The notes beneath the pieces were generated by a model. It did no database searches. It worked only from the letters and a program-made list of their open reading frames with translations, and was not told the origin of the DNA. Positions 1 through 12,406 of a stretch of DNA of 64,000 bases are shown here, piece by piece. Position 1 is the first letter of the stretch, and every line of letters begins with the position of its first letter. The DNA lies in the NCBI GenBank assembly GCA_013365365.1, contig JABVXU010000092.1, positions 1-64,000 of the forward strand, written 5' to 3'. This DNA comes from Cruorifilaria tuberocauda (Eukaryota; Nematoda; Chromadorea; Rhabditida; Onchocercidae). The translations under genes and the position numbers were made by a program.

Positions 1-18
1 CACACACACACACACACA

Positions 19-49
<31 letters not shown>
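1..49. repeat. (CA)n microsatellite
   Basis: Almost uninterrupted CA dinucleotides run from the left edge, broken once by a TA step. The array probably continues outside the window. Confidence 0.95.
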
Positions 50-354
50 CAATGCTTTGTAGGAAGGTTTTTTTGGGAAAATTTTTTAAAATGGATTCAT
101 GGCGAACTTATTTGATATAGTGTACCTGTGAAGGTGGCTATCTAATTGACAGTCGATGAAAAGCTACACTGAAATACCGTGACAATGAACAAATAATTTG
201 ACACCAATTTAGCTTTCGTTTAGAAATATCTTGGAACCAATGATTGAACTCCTGTTGAAAGTTGATGATAATAATAGAAGATACTTGAAATTGAATGGAA
301 ATAATAGAAAGATAATCTGACGCGGTTCTTGTTGCTGAGAAAAGAGTGTAGAAT

Positions 355-640
355 GAATATGCTAGCAGTCATTTGGATCTCAATCAACTCTATCAAATAT
401 CACTTGATGAAACAAATATTTAAAATGCTCACATCTCATTAGGCTTCTGGGCACACTGATAATAAAAGAATAAAATAATAGTGCTATGGAAGAAATGGAA
501 TTCAAAAACGTCAGACAAAGTCTTTTGTTTGCAAATATTAAAAAAAATATCGGTCATCAAAATGTATTATTTGAAGCATAACAGTACGTTGATGATGCAT
601 TATTCTGACGACTTTAAATTTGAAATTTGAAATTCAAATC
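355..640 (+). pseudogene. decayed gypsy-type reverse transcriptase fragment
   Basis: Around 364-411 one frame reads SSHLDLNQLYQISLDET, which resembles the first conserved block of gypsy/Ty3-type reverse transcriptases (aromatic-S-x-L-D-L-x-x-A-Y-x-Q-x-x-x-D). A stop follows, then a stretch resembling the 'T-H-x-G-L' block. About 170 bases on, near 587-605, another frame reads YVDDAL, the form of the RT catalytic box. No long frame joins these blocks; there are several stops and shifts and no LTR is visible. The match rests on two short motifs in the right order and spacing, so it is read as an old relic with modest confidence. Confidence 0.35.
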
Positions 641-2914
641 GTCCGAAATCTTTTAAACACTTTAAATCTTAAAATAAGAGCAGCAATAATTTCACAAAAA
701 GCAAAGTCAACAACAGTTATTCTGTAATTAGTTATCAAAGAGGATTATAAATTAGCTAGCAGAAAAGCCTTGAATTAATTAAATTATTCTTTTTGCATCC
801 TTTGTGAATGATGAAAATCTGTATTTTTCGAAATTGTTAATACATATAAATAAGACAGAACAGTGTGAAACGATGGGATTAGTGGGACTTGAATTCTCAA
901 TAAAAAAACCTTCAGTAAATTATTTGCTTGTTGTATCGGCGTGGTGAATATTAAGTAAATAAAGCATTTAGTTCTCGCAACAAATATACATTGTTTTCAG
1001 CGTATCAGTGTGAAATCTAACAATTTCCTGTTCTTCGGTTCTCTTGCATTTCCTCTCGTTCGATGTGTGATGTTGATAATTTTAGTGGAAGTATCAGTGA
1101 ACAGGTGCTTAACAGCACTCCGCCATTCTTTCCTGAGATTCTGTTTGGAAACTAGCATCCAGCATTAGAAAAAAAACTCACTTGTTGTTGCTTAACATCT
1201 TCACTGTTAATTGTGTGTGGTTGGCAGTAATAAATATAATCGAATTTATTCCTGGCTCTTCATCCCTTTGTCAAAATTCTGCGCTGATATAATATGCGTA
1301 AACGTATCCCATACATACACACATACACCACGGGTATATACAAACATGCACACACAAACACACATACATGCACACCCACACAGACACACATACGCACACA
1401 CACACACACACACACGCACACAACACAGAAATAATCATAATAACGTTTCCCAATTCTTACTTTCATTTCATTCATCACGTTACACGAAGATTTCTTATTC
1501 CACTTGGATAATCCGTTGGCTTTAAAAGAAAATCAAATCTATCTTGAATGATTTTTCCCGATAGCATTTCATATTCCTTTTTTTGAGCAAATTAGCACAC
1601 TATTCAGTTTTAAACTTCAGTTACTCATCAGCAGTACAGCTGATATCCCAGTGAACATCCAAAACTGCAATGCATGTCTCTTCAAGCTGCACCAATCATT
1701 TAGCTATAGGTAAAAGCTGCCAGCAAAACAAGATTTTTAGCCGTGAAACGAGCATTTATAGATTCAACTTCATATCGCTAATAATATAGTTAACCTTAAA
1801 CGAAGTACAGCTCACTGCAAAAAGTTTCGAGAGTTATTAAATTGACACCTCTCTGGACAAGATCCAACTTTCCTTTCTGTCCCTTAAACTTTCGTCGGCA
1901 ATTTTTAGGACAGTGATTATTGCTAAAAGCAGTGCGTCCATAGAATGACCCGGAGAATAAAAGATATCACTTCCTTTGTTGCTCCAAGCAATCTATAAGC
2001 CAGGAAAAAGCAGAAGAAACGAATTGACCTATCTATTGGATCTATTTTAAGTTCGTCGATCATGCTATAAATGCTCCTCAAATATTTTCAAAGTGCCTCA
2101 ATCATAGTTTTCCAGTGCATTAAAGTGATTGTACTCTAAAGGAAAAGGTTGAACAGAGAGGAGGTTGGAGGGAGGACGTTGTTTAGCCAGGTGAAATGTT
2201 GCAATTTTCTCGATTCCTTTTCAAAAAAGTGTCCATAATATTTGCTTCTTCACTCACTTGTGAGTTTAAATAGCAAGGATAATTTTTTTTTTTGGTTCAT
2301 CAAAAGCTTCCGGTTATGTCCCGCCATACAATTCAAACTGTAATTGATTTCATCCCCGATGAAAAAGGTGTGAGTGGGTATAAAATATTCAGGATCACTT
2401 TATCAGGGGAAGACTGAATTAGTGATGGCTATTACTGGAAATTGATTTGTAAATAGCAGTTGAACTGAATAAAAAGATTAGGCTCTATACACAAGATGAT
2501 AAAAAAGGTAAGGGCGTGAGGAGGTTGAGATATAAATAAAAAGTAATCCTGGGTTCGAACTTTTTCAGACTGCTTGAAACAAGAGTTCAAGATTAATTAG
2601 AATAATTCAGGAGCAGAACTTTGAGACCACTTATGGAAAACTGCATGCTGGCTGGGAGCTATAGCCAAACACACTACATAAATGACTAAAAATCTGGATG
2701 ATTTTGGATAGCCCTTATTTTTGAAATGTGGAATTTATTAGTGTGATTTTTTTAAATGTATTTGTGGTTGAATATTATGTTCTTCAGTTTGCTGATAAAA
2801 AATAGTAGAACAAAACTACCAAGTGGTTGTACCCTTATAACGCTAAAATTCTGGAATAATTTTTAAGAATCGTATATCTGGTGCTGTTGAGATATCAGTG
2901 GAATAATTTATGAT
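641..2914. other. gene-free upstream region
   Basis: AT-rich sequence with no exon-like frame that can be supported, apart from the CA-rich tract listed separately. The right end should hold the promoter of the prenylcysteine oxidase gene, but no clear element is visible. Confidence 0.6.
1306..1427. repeat. CA-rich imperfect microsatellite
   Basis: A tract of CA and CACACG/CATACA units about 120 bases long. The open frames across it on both strands (histidine/threonine-rich on plus, cysteine/valine-rich on minus) come from the dinucleotide repeat and are not genes. Confidence 0.9.
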
Positions 2915-5900
2915 ATGCATTTTTGGATGTTTTCATTATTACCAGCGTTCGTTGTCTTTTCAACATTTCCGTTGGGAATAAGTCTTAAGATCGGTAAGTT
3001 TATTAAAATTATATCGCTTATAAAAGCAAATAATATAATTTTCGGCTCTATTCTTAAAAATAGTTTTCATATGTTTGAATAAATCTAATTGAATTTGTTT
3101 AAATTTTTGGGATTTTTTCCCTACTTTTCTTTTCCAGCAATTATCGGTGGAGGGATTGGTGGTGCATCTTCAGCATATTTTTTACGATCACTTGTACCAC
3201 GTAGGACCAACATTGAGATTCATTTATTTAATCAAGGCAAAATTGGAGGTATTTCCATTTTTTCCCACACTTTATTAGTTGAATCAAACCTAAAACATAG
3301 ATAATTGATAATATTTTAGACTAACTGATAATCAGATCTGTTATATAATTATTATAAGTTATATATTTGCTTACAAATGTTGTTTATCTTATTATGACAG
3401 ACTCGTCTAATTTTTATCTCTTTACTGCATTTTCCTAAATCAATTTATTGCAAGTCACGATATTTGAGCTACTCGGAAGCTATTTCTTAATTTGTTCTAC
3501 TTCAGTTAACCTTCATAGTTTCATAACATATTTGGAATAAATTTAGGGCGATTGAGAACGGTTCAGATGCAATACAATGGCAAAGAACGCATGTTTGAGG
3601 CTGGTGGTAGTGTTTTACATCCTGCTAATCTTTATTTCAAAAACTGGGTTGAAAAGTTTGGTGTGTACTTTTAAACTTTAAACTTTTCTAAATCATAGGT
3701 TCTTAATGCAACGTTAATATTTTCCTTTTTACGATGCGGTTTTCAGGAGAAATTTTATTTTATAAAACAGTGTAAAAATTTATCCAATAAGCTAAAAAAT
3801 ATCTATGAGCAAATTTCGAACAATTAAAAAAAAGTTCAATAAATAACAAGCAAATTTAGTCGCATAGCTTTAAAATATACGAATACAGCCTTGGGATTAT
3901 CATATTTCTGTAATCATAGAAGTATGCGTTTGATGTCACTTCAGCTGAAATTTTATTTAATAGGATTACATAAGAATAAGCTTCATGAAGAGGGTATTAT
4001 GGGCATATGGAATGGTCAGGAATTTGTGTTTCTGAAAAGTTCATGGTATCTGATCACGTTTTACCGACTGCTGAAAAGATACGGTTTTGATCAATTGAAA
4101 AGTCATTTCGAAATCAGCAGTCTTGTATCGGATTTCGAGAATATTTACGCTATGCTTGAGTAAAATTTGTTTCTCTTCTACGAATAGTTTCTCAAATCCA
4201 GTGAATTATTATTTATATCAGTACTGGGAATGAGTGTTATGCTCCCATTGTTTTTTGAAATAAATTTAACCTTGCCAACCATTTTACCATCCTATCTATT
4301 TCACTTGTTAATCAGGGAGTACTAGGTATTTTGATTAGCCAGGGTAAATCGTTTGATACTGTGGATGCAATGGTAATGGCAATGTCAACCCATCTTTCAA
4401 AATTGTTAAATGAGACAATGGAAGAGAATCTTGCTGGCAGTGGATATCATTATCCATTTATCATGGAATTTGTCAATGCAGCACTTAACTGTAATTATGG
4501 ACAATCCGTTAAGGTTGAACTTTCAAATTCGTAGTGATTTAGATGTTATGGTTAAATCATCCGTGCCTTGACATATTAAGAACTATATTTTCCAAATTCC
4601 TTCCTTATATACTTCATTAATATGATAGTGTAAGATTGTAACCAAATTTTTATATGCTCTTCATTATTTAGGAGATTAGAGCTTTCGCGGGCTTTGTGGG
4701 ACTAGCCGGGTCTGTATCTGAACTTTATTCGGTTAATGGTTCAAATAAACTTATCGTCGAGAAATTGATCAACTACTCAAAAGTTAAATTAATTAGGTAG
4801 GTGTTTTTTTAGTAGAATCACTTCATTTCTTTGCTAGGAATTGTAAGATTCCAAAAATACTGACCTGTCACACTTAGTAATAGTTGAATAAGAGTGCTTT
4901 CAGAGCTGTTCTAGTTTTATTTCAGTGCAGAAGTGACCACTATTTCTAAACAGAATAACCAGTTTGTGTTACATGGAAGTGATGGCCAAAAACTGGATGC
5001 TAATTATAATTATGTCATTGTTGCAGTGCCTTTACATCAAAATCAGCAAATTCAAATAGAAGGTTATCGTGCTTCTATTTTATCGCGAAGCATTTCTTTC
5101 ATCCGTGGACGATTATTCTTTGAAACGGATCGACATTTTATGTTAAAAAGCAAAGAAGGATTGTTTACGTCTTATTGTTTGTACTAAGAAAAGGTTTTTG
5201 TGCAGCTCAAAGTTCTTCATTTAGATATAAACTGGGAAGGTCAGCGTGGGAAGTTTAAACAAATTATGGCAACGTTTGTGGAGGTTTTTTTGGTTCATTC
5301 CTACTTCATTCTTATATGTCCGCACAATTCATGCAATTAACATGTGGATCGGTGAAATGATGTCGTTTGATTTGCTTGCCTATCTCTTTTAGATTCCATT
5401 TTGCTGTTATTGTCAATTCTAGAATCATCTTTATATGCGTTACTGCGGATGTATATATAATGAAAGAAGCTATCACTCAAAAGATGGAAGTTGGAAATTT
5501 AATTTTTGCAGGGATCATTGCGTGCAACACATTGGTCTAAGAGTAATACGTTGACTACAGTAATTTCGTGCAACAACAGTTTGTCATACAACTCTATAGG
5601 TAGCTTTATTTGCCGTTTATTCACAGTGAGAAAGTTATGACAGTTTTCCCCATATATTCAGTGTTATTTCAGGACAAATTTTACCTGTTGATTATGAAGA
5701 AAATGAATCCGTGCGGGAAACGGATTCAAATGAAATATGGAAAATATTTTCCAACAAAAATCTGACTGACTCAGAATTATCGCTTTACTTTAATGAAATC
5801 AAAAATGTTCAAAGGGTGAGATAGTTCGATATTTCTTCCCACTTTATGCTTTCTGAAATATATCATTTAAAATGTATTAGTCTCAGCCTTCCTAATCTCA

Positions 5901-6151
5901 AAGTCTTCAAGTCTTCCTTTCAACTAGCGTGTAATTTTTAGGTTCCATTTCTGGCATACCCAGAATATAAGAAATACCCCGCTGATCGTCCTAAATTTCG
6001 TCTAACGAAAAATATCTGTTTCGTGAACGCAGTGGAATGGTTAGCAAGTACTATCGAAATGAGCGCCATTGGTGGTCGCAATTGCGTTAACATGCTTTTA
6101 AAAGATTTTGAACTAATTGAAATTAATAAAATTGCAAAAACAGAATTGTAA
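2915..6151 (+). CDS. prenylcysteine oxidase (PCYOX1 family)
   Basis: FAD enzyme that cleaves prenylcysteine left by breakdown of prenylated proteins, giving cysteine and a prenyl aldehyde; acts in the lysosome or secretory pathway. Eleven exons fit in phase: 2915-2993, 3138-3248, 3547-3660, 3964-4159, 4339-4513, 4672-4796, 4926-5062, 5189-5283, 5512-5599, 5673-5815, 5942-6151 (490 aa; human PCYOX1 has 505). A hydrophobic leader (residues 1-23) runs straight into the dinucleotide-binding motif IIGGGIGG. Further family blocks are FEAGGSVLHPANLYFKNW, NYGQSV, VIVAVPL and, near the C terminus, WKIFS, PFLAYPEYK and AIEMSAI-like STIEMSAIGGRN. Exon 8 was chosen because only the CTAAG acceptor at 5187-5188 keeps the frame; reading through gives a stop at 5185. 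A poly(A) signal follows at 6285. Confidence 0.93.
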
Positions 6152-6284
6152 GAGTTTTAGAATTAGATCAAGAATTTATGTTATCAGTAGCTGATTCGAA
6201 GCATTCTGCAAATTACAAACCATACTATCTGTCAAGACTATTAGTGCTAACTGCATGTAGAAGCAGCTAAAATTGCTTATATTC

Positions 6285-6290
6285 AATAAA
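6285..6290 (+). terminator. poly(A) signal of prenylcysteine oxidase
   Basis: AATAAA lies about 134 nt after the TAA at 6149-6151. Confidence 0.6.
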
Positions 6291-7830
6291 ATTCCAATGG
6301 ATACCGTCTCTCATTCGCTTACATTAATACATTGTACTTGAAAAATCACATTTCGAAATGATTTTGTTGCGTTCCGTTCAAAATCTGTCTGTCACCCCAA
6401 TACATGATGAGTTGCATTGTTAAAGGAGTAGGAAGATGATCGAAAAAGGAGGAGATAAAAGTACATAAATTTTATGTCGCGAAGGAACTTCTAATTTATA
6501 AATTATAAGATCTGGTGAACATTTTTTCATAATCGACAGAATGGATTTATTATCAGCAATTCACATGGGAGATAGCAAAGAATAAAACATAATTGCAAAA
6601 TTAAGGGATATGAAAGTAGTCTTGCATTCATCACGGGAGATATGTTTCACATTGTAAAAGTAGAAACATATTATGAATCAAAACTCAAAAACTGCAGCGG
6701 AATGCGAGTCCCGATGATCAATTATAACTAGAATAATTGTATTTTCACTCCTTCTGATTATAAGTGAAGCAGAAATGTACATTTCAGTCAAAAACATTTT
6801 TATGGCAGCAACAATGCTAGTGTGGTCATCCTATATGGATGCTATTCTATATCAATGCTTAGAAATAATGTTCTCTGTAAAATCCGCTTTCAGCACGAAT
6901 TTCAAGCATTTCTTGCTCAAACAGATACGAGTTCTAATGCTTCACCTAATCCGGTGGGATCAATATTCTCCTAATCAATAATTTTGATAATACCATTAGT
7001 CACATTACTAAATCTCTTCCACTATTACTGCCACCTAACCTCCCATCCATTCCCTAACAGCTAAGACTATCAGCAGGACACCCCTCTCACTGTTGTCTTC
7101 GGCACTCCCAGAAATGCGGCAATCATTAAATTTAGGTAGAAAAGCAGAGTTATTATTTGACGATCATTATTGTGTTAACGTTTGTTGCTCCTCACGTTGC
7201 AGGTTGAAACCGTATTTGCGCTTCTATCTGTTGTTTGTAATGACGTTTCATGTTGAGGTGATATTCTTTCTCTGATTTCTCGAGCAGAATTTATAGCTAA
7301 TTGAGAAATTTTATTTGGACTGTGTGTTTATAATAGTTTGGAGAGAATGAAATACAAGGATGCTATGGTTGGTGGGGCCACTATTGCTAGTAAAAATATC
7401 TAAATTTCATAATGTAAGGTTTGAGAAAATATCAGAATTGCTAGATGTTTAAGTCATAAGATATGAATAGAACTGAAGCACAGCTGTGACTATTTCTTTT
7501 CTGATATTGGTAACTACTTATAGCAGGTAACCAGTGTCCGAGTCAAGGGGATATCCACGAGATAGCAGCCCCGCTTAAATCATGTCATCATTCTTATTTC
7601 AGACTAAAATGTGGTGAAAGATGCTTTTGAAGTGATTTATAATTAATATTGCGTACTATTCATGTTGTTATATGTATTAGTAGGCGTATCAGTTTCGTGT
7701 TTTGAAGTATTTGTGACTGCTCTTTATTTATCGTGGGGTCTGATTATATATTTTGAGTTTTCATTTCCATGAGTTAAATAATGTTGATTGATTGAATTAT
7801 TCGCCTACTATGAGTATCTATTGCAGAAAA
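6291..7830. other. intergenic region before TOM70
   Basis: No supported exon. The open frames at 6775 and 7093 lack splice continuity or recognisable domains. TTGCAG directly before the TOM70 start (about 7821-7826) could be a splice or spliced-leader acceptor. Confidence 0.6.
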
Positions 7831-10800
7831 ATGACGCTAAAAGGTTGGGACGGTATGCGATGGGGTAAATGGTTCGTTGTTGGTGGTGCATGTGTCGCAA
7901 GTGGTGCCGCTCTTTGGTGGTATGTTCGGAAACAAACCACAAATGTAAGTTTTTGAACTATCTGGAGTATTTAGACGTTTTTAGACACCTTTTCCCATAG
8001 TCCGGATGGAAAAACGTTATAATTGTGTTGTGTATACTTATGTTCACTTCATTTTCACTTAACTGCTGTTTACTTAATTGCTGCTTCTCTACTTAAACGT
8101 TTACATATATGCATTTATCAAAAATTAAAATGAGCATGGAAAGACAATATAGCACTCAAGAAAAAAAATAATAAAGTGCAAGCAAATCAAGCGTATCACT
8201 TCTTCCTTCTATGGTTTCAATTTCAAGTTTAATCATTCGCCAAACCTTAAAAGAAAAGATAAATTTATATATTTGATTATTGTTGGTTTTACAGGCAGTG
8301 AACGGTTCAAAAAGCGGTCTTCGGCCAACTGCTTCTGTCGCTCCCTGTCCAGTACTTTTTTCAGGTATTTTGAAAAGTGATCATAAAATGTAATTTCATA
8401 TATGGTTGTAAACTTAAATCATCTACAAAAAAGCTGATGTGAAGTGTAAATAATGTTTTAGGTATGCAAAGTTCAAAGGAAGTGAAAGATAGGGGCAATG
8501 AATATTTCAAGCAGTGTTCTTATAGGGAGGCTAGTGAAGCTTTTACAGAAGCTATTAATCTTTGTCCACCAGAGTACAAAAATCATCTTGCTGTATGTTA
8601 TCAAAATCGGGCTGCTGCCTATGATAGACTGGTACGATTATGATTTTCGCTTTAATTGATTTTAGTGATGGAAGTGTGAATCCTTTTCTTATCAGCATAT
8701 TGCGAAGTATTTTGCTGATTATTATTTTTAGTTCTTTAAATTTGTAAGTTTAGGGAGATCGGGAGCAGTCAATCATGGATTGCACGAAGGCACTGGAGTT
8801 AGATCCACTTTATTTTAAAGCAGTGGTGCGACGAGCAAAAGCATATCTATCACTCGGTAGGCCGGAGGAAGCGCTAGATGGTATTTTTTTTGTTTATTTT
8901 TGCTAACTCATGTTTCCCTATCATTCTTCTATACACGTTTTATAGTCTAATGGACAAAACTCCGTTCTCCGATTCTATTCTTCAACAGTAGATTCTTCCA
9001 CTTTCTGATTCTAAAGTATTGTCCAACACTTTACATACGTTATCATTCGCTTCAAAAATGAATATATCATAATTATTTTATTCCAAAATGAAAATAATTC
9101 TTGTTTCTGCAGATCTTACCTATGCTTTCGTTATGAATCCAGAAGCGTCAGAATCACTTAAGACGGATGTTGATAGCGCAGTTGCACTTGCTGCTGCCAG
9201 TTTGGTTGAACATGTAGTAAGGCTTTATTTCCCCTTTATGAATTCAATTCTTCAGTTTCTTTTACAGAGATACACTAAATATGTAAAATATAAAACACTG
9301 CGGTCGATAATATGGACAAAGAGCTCATCTTCTAGTATCTTTTAACAGTGATGGTTTTTTTTTTATTTCATATAATGCGCTTCATACTTTGCTTAGTTAC
9401 GAAAATGTTTCAAAATCTCCAGAAGAATACACGAGAATCCATACCAGTAAGAGACGAGTTAGTGTTGTTGTGGCGTAGTTCATATGTCAATGACCCAATA
9501 CTACATGATTTGAAAGAAGAATCTCATTCTCTTAGGTATGAATTAACTTTTGGATATTGTTATTAATCTTTAATTATAAATTTAATTGAAATAAGTAGGA
9601 AGGACGGCATTTAGTTTGATGTATTAATATCATTATTTTGAAACCGTTTAATATTTAATTTAGCAAGGTATAATAGATACAGCCTTTGTGTATGTTCGGT
9701 ATCAGGCAGTCAACTTCTTGAAATGAAAAAGTTAATAAAAATACCAGATTTTTTATCTATTGTTATATAGTTTCTTAGAATTATGTCAATTGAACTTAGA
9801 TTAAATCATATAAGCCTTAAATCACTTAAAGAGATGCACTTTTTGACATAAAAAGTGGTGATATTGGCTCAGATCTTTAGTTTTGCACGTATTTTTTTAA
9901 TTTACAGTCCATATCATCAAGCACTAGAAGCAATACGACAAAGGCATTACGAGGATGTTGCACCTCTTATTGAGAATGATTTGAGGGTACAACAATCAGA
10001 TCCAAATCACTTAAATGTTACTTTTATTCTTCGTGATTATATACTTCAGGCACGTTTTGCTCTGATGAAAGAAAATATAACGGTTAGTATCATTTCTTTC
10101 CTATTAAACGATTATGTCAATCTAGACCGTTTCCATTTCCTATCGTGAATGTTCACTTACTCAAATTCAAAAGCATGGTCAGGGGGAAGTTATGAATTCC
10201 TTCTCTCCTAGTAGTTCAGTTGGATCTAACTGACAATTTTTACTTTGTTATGTTTCACAGAAAAAAGGAGAAAAAAACTTGGTAAGTGAATGCATCCCTA
10301 TTGTTTAAGCAATATTTTCTCACAATAAAATAAAACTTCCTATTGTGAAGTTCGTACGACTTTTTTTGCAATAAAAACAAAACTGATTTGGGATAATGAT
10401 AGAATGTAGCTGTGAAATTTGTATCACAGTCATGCATAAAAATAATGGCCTATTTTGACTTCGACTGCTTGCCGATCTTGGCGTGATCTAGAAAGAAGTT
10501 CACAATTCACAGTGGTTATTTGATTTTATCAGTTCGCTGACAATCAAGTATGTTCTAGTTCTTCTTAGCATTGATTATGAATCTACGTATAATTTTACTG
10601 TAATTTCAGTCATTGAAAAAAACCTTAGCTGCTTTTGAAAATATATGGAATTCGTTGAACGAAGATTCTCGGTGTGAGACGACCAATAAACGTTTTCGAG
10701 CAATGTATCATATCTTACTTGCAGCCTGGAAAATTCTTGAACATTGCAGCGATGTTGAAAGGTGCTTATCGTTTTTTCAGAATGAGAGTGATATCTGGGA

Positions 10801-12406
10801 TACAACCATTGTATTTTTACTGGGTCTCATTACAGATCACTAAAAACATTTTTCATCAATTTAAAGCTGAATATATAAAGGAAGTAGTTAGATTATATAT
10901 CCTTCAATAGGACTTATCTTTTCTTTATGCATATATAGTCCTGAAAGTGGAAATAAATTATGAAAGGAAGGATTGGAAAATGTCGAGCATAGTAATCTAT
11001 ATGATTAAAGTTAATTTCATTACTGCAGTGAATTCAACCATGCCGTTGAAATTGATCAGACTAATGTTGATATTTATTTGGGTGCCGCTTTACTGTTGTC
11101 TGAAAATGGACAGTTGCAAGAAGCTATTGATTATTTAGATCAACTGAATAAAATTGATCCAGCGCATCATCTGGTGAAGTATGTTTCTTCTCTCCATGTT
11201 TGACTTCATATTGTTGTGAATTTTTCTTAGTTATTAATCTGCTATTTTGTCCTTTTTGACTTTTTTTTAAGTTCAAATAATTTTTCAATTCATATTCAAA
11301 ATTTTACTGTTATATAATTTAAGATAGTTTTTGTTTGAGGCATATGAGAGCGAACTGCAAAATGGCTTTGAAAGCTTCAGTGGGTGATGTTGGAGGTGCT
11401 ATGGCGTGCATGGCAAAAGTTGATCAACTCCTACAAATGAACCAGAATGCTGATCCAGTACTTTACCTCATCACTGGACGAGTTTGATTTTGTTTTGTTT
11501 TGTTTTTTATATTCCGCTAAAATATGGTGAATTGTTCAAAAAAATTTCTAGCCATAGTTGAACAGAAAATCAGCACTGTTTGCTGGGAAATGATTCATTA
11601 TTTTAATGTGTAACAAATTTGTTGCAATTTCTATTGTTAATCTATGCGCAGTAATTTTTCAGCTCTATTATGCAGCTCAAAATAAAGAATTGGCGAAAGC
11701 TTCATTTAAAAAAGCTGCTGAAGGTATTCCTGATTATGCTGCACCGATGTTTTATCTTGCGTAAGCTTTATAAACGTTTTTAGATTAAAATTATATATGT
11801 GTCTTCTCCTTAATTAAAAAACATGTGTTTTTTTCACGAGTGCATTTTTTTATTTTTTTGCTTCTAATGTGCTCCTTTCCAGAATGGTAGAAGCAGAAGA
11901 AATGGAAGGTTCTCCTAACCAAATGGCCGTGCTGGAATCAAAAATGAAGATATGTTTGGAAAGAGAAAAGGCTAATCCAGATGCTTTGGCTATTCTAGCA
12001 AAAATAGCATTTCAAAGGTTTGTATATATTTATAGTGATATATATCATTAAAAACGAAGGATAGAATCCTCAAATTCTTTTATATTATTTAATGCAACTT
12101 GTATGGAGCTTTCATGGTCGCGTGTTGTGCATGAACTCCTTACTAGGAACTTATCACAATTTTTTATTGTATAATCATTTTAATATACTGCTGTTCGTTT
12201 ATTGTTGTTCATTTTTCAGACAGCAACTTGATGAAGCTATACGTTTATATGAACAGTGCATTGAAGTATGTCCTGTTCACACAAATGAAGCATCGCTTCT
12301 TCCAGCTGTAACAGATTACGTACAAATACGTTCTTTACGTAAGGCAGTTGAAACATTACAGCGAACTACTGCACCGCCAGTTGACTCATCATGTAGTGTG
12401 CGTTAG
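7831..12406 (+). CDS. tomm-70: mitochondrial import receptor TOM70
   Basis: Outer-membrane receptor that takes chaperone-bound, mainly carrier-type precursors to the TOM channel. Thirteen exons in phase: 7831-7944, 8295-8364, 8462-8631, 8754-8880, 9113-9216, 9423-9535, 9908-10082, 10610-10761, 11029-11178, 11340-11481, 11663-11760, 11883-12017, 12220-12406 (578 aa, close to animal TOM70). A single N-terminal membrane anchor (about residues 13-31, glycine/alanine-rich) is followed by a basic stretch, then a TPR clamp (KDRGNEYFKQ, AVCYQNRAAAYDRL, ALELDPLYFKAVVRRAKAY) and further TPRs to the C terminus, including YLGAALLLSENGQLQEAIDY and ARQQLDEAIRLYEQC-like repeats. The start follows an acceptor-like TTGCAG by a few bases, so trans-splicing just before the ATG is possible. 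Acceptors at 9422 and 11339 are weak but required by phase. Confidence 0.93.

Noticed and set aside
1211..1525. Open frames on both strands across the CA-rich tract
   Set aside because: Composition is only the dinucleotide repeat in translation; no domain and no splice context.
2551..2575. GGTTCGAAC resembling a tRNA B box
   Set aside because: No matching A box, acceptor stem or cloverleaf around it.
5063..5187. Open frame continuing past the exon in prenylcysteine oxidase (ends TSYCLY)
   Set aside because: It is intron read-through; the family sequence resumes at 5189 in phase and the read-through stops.
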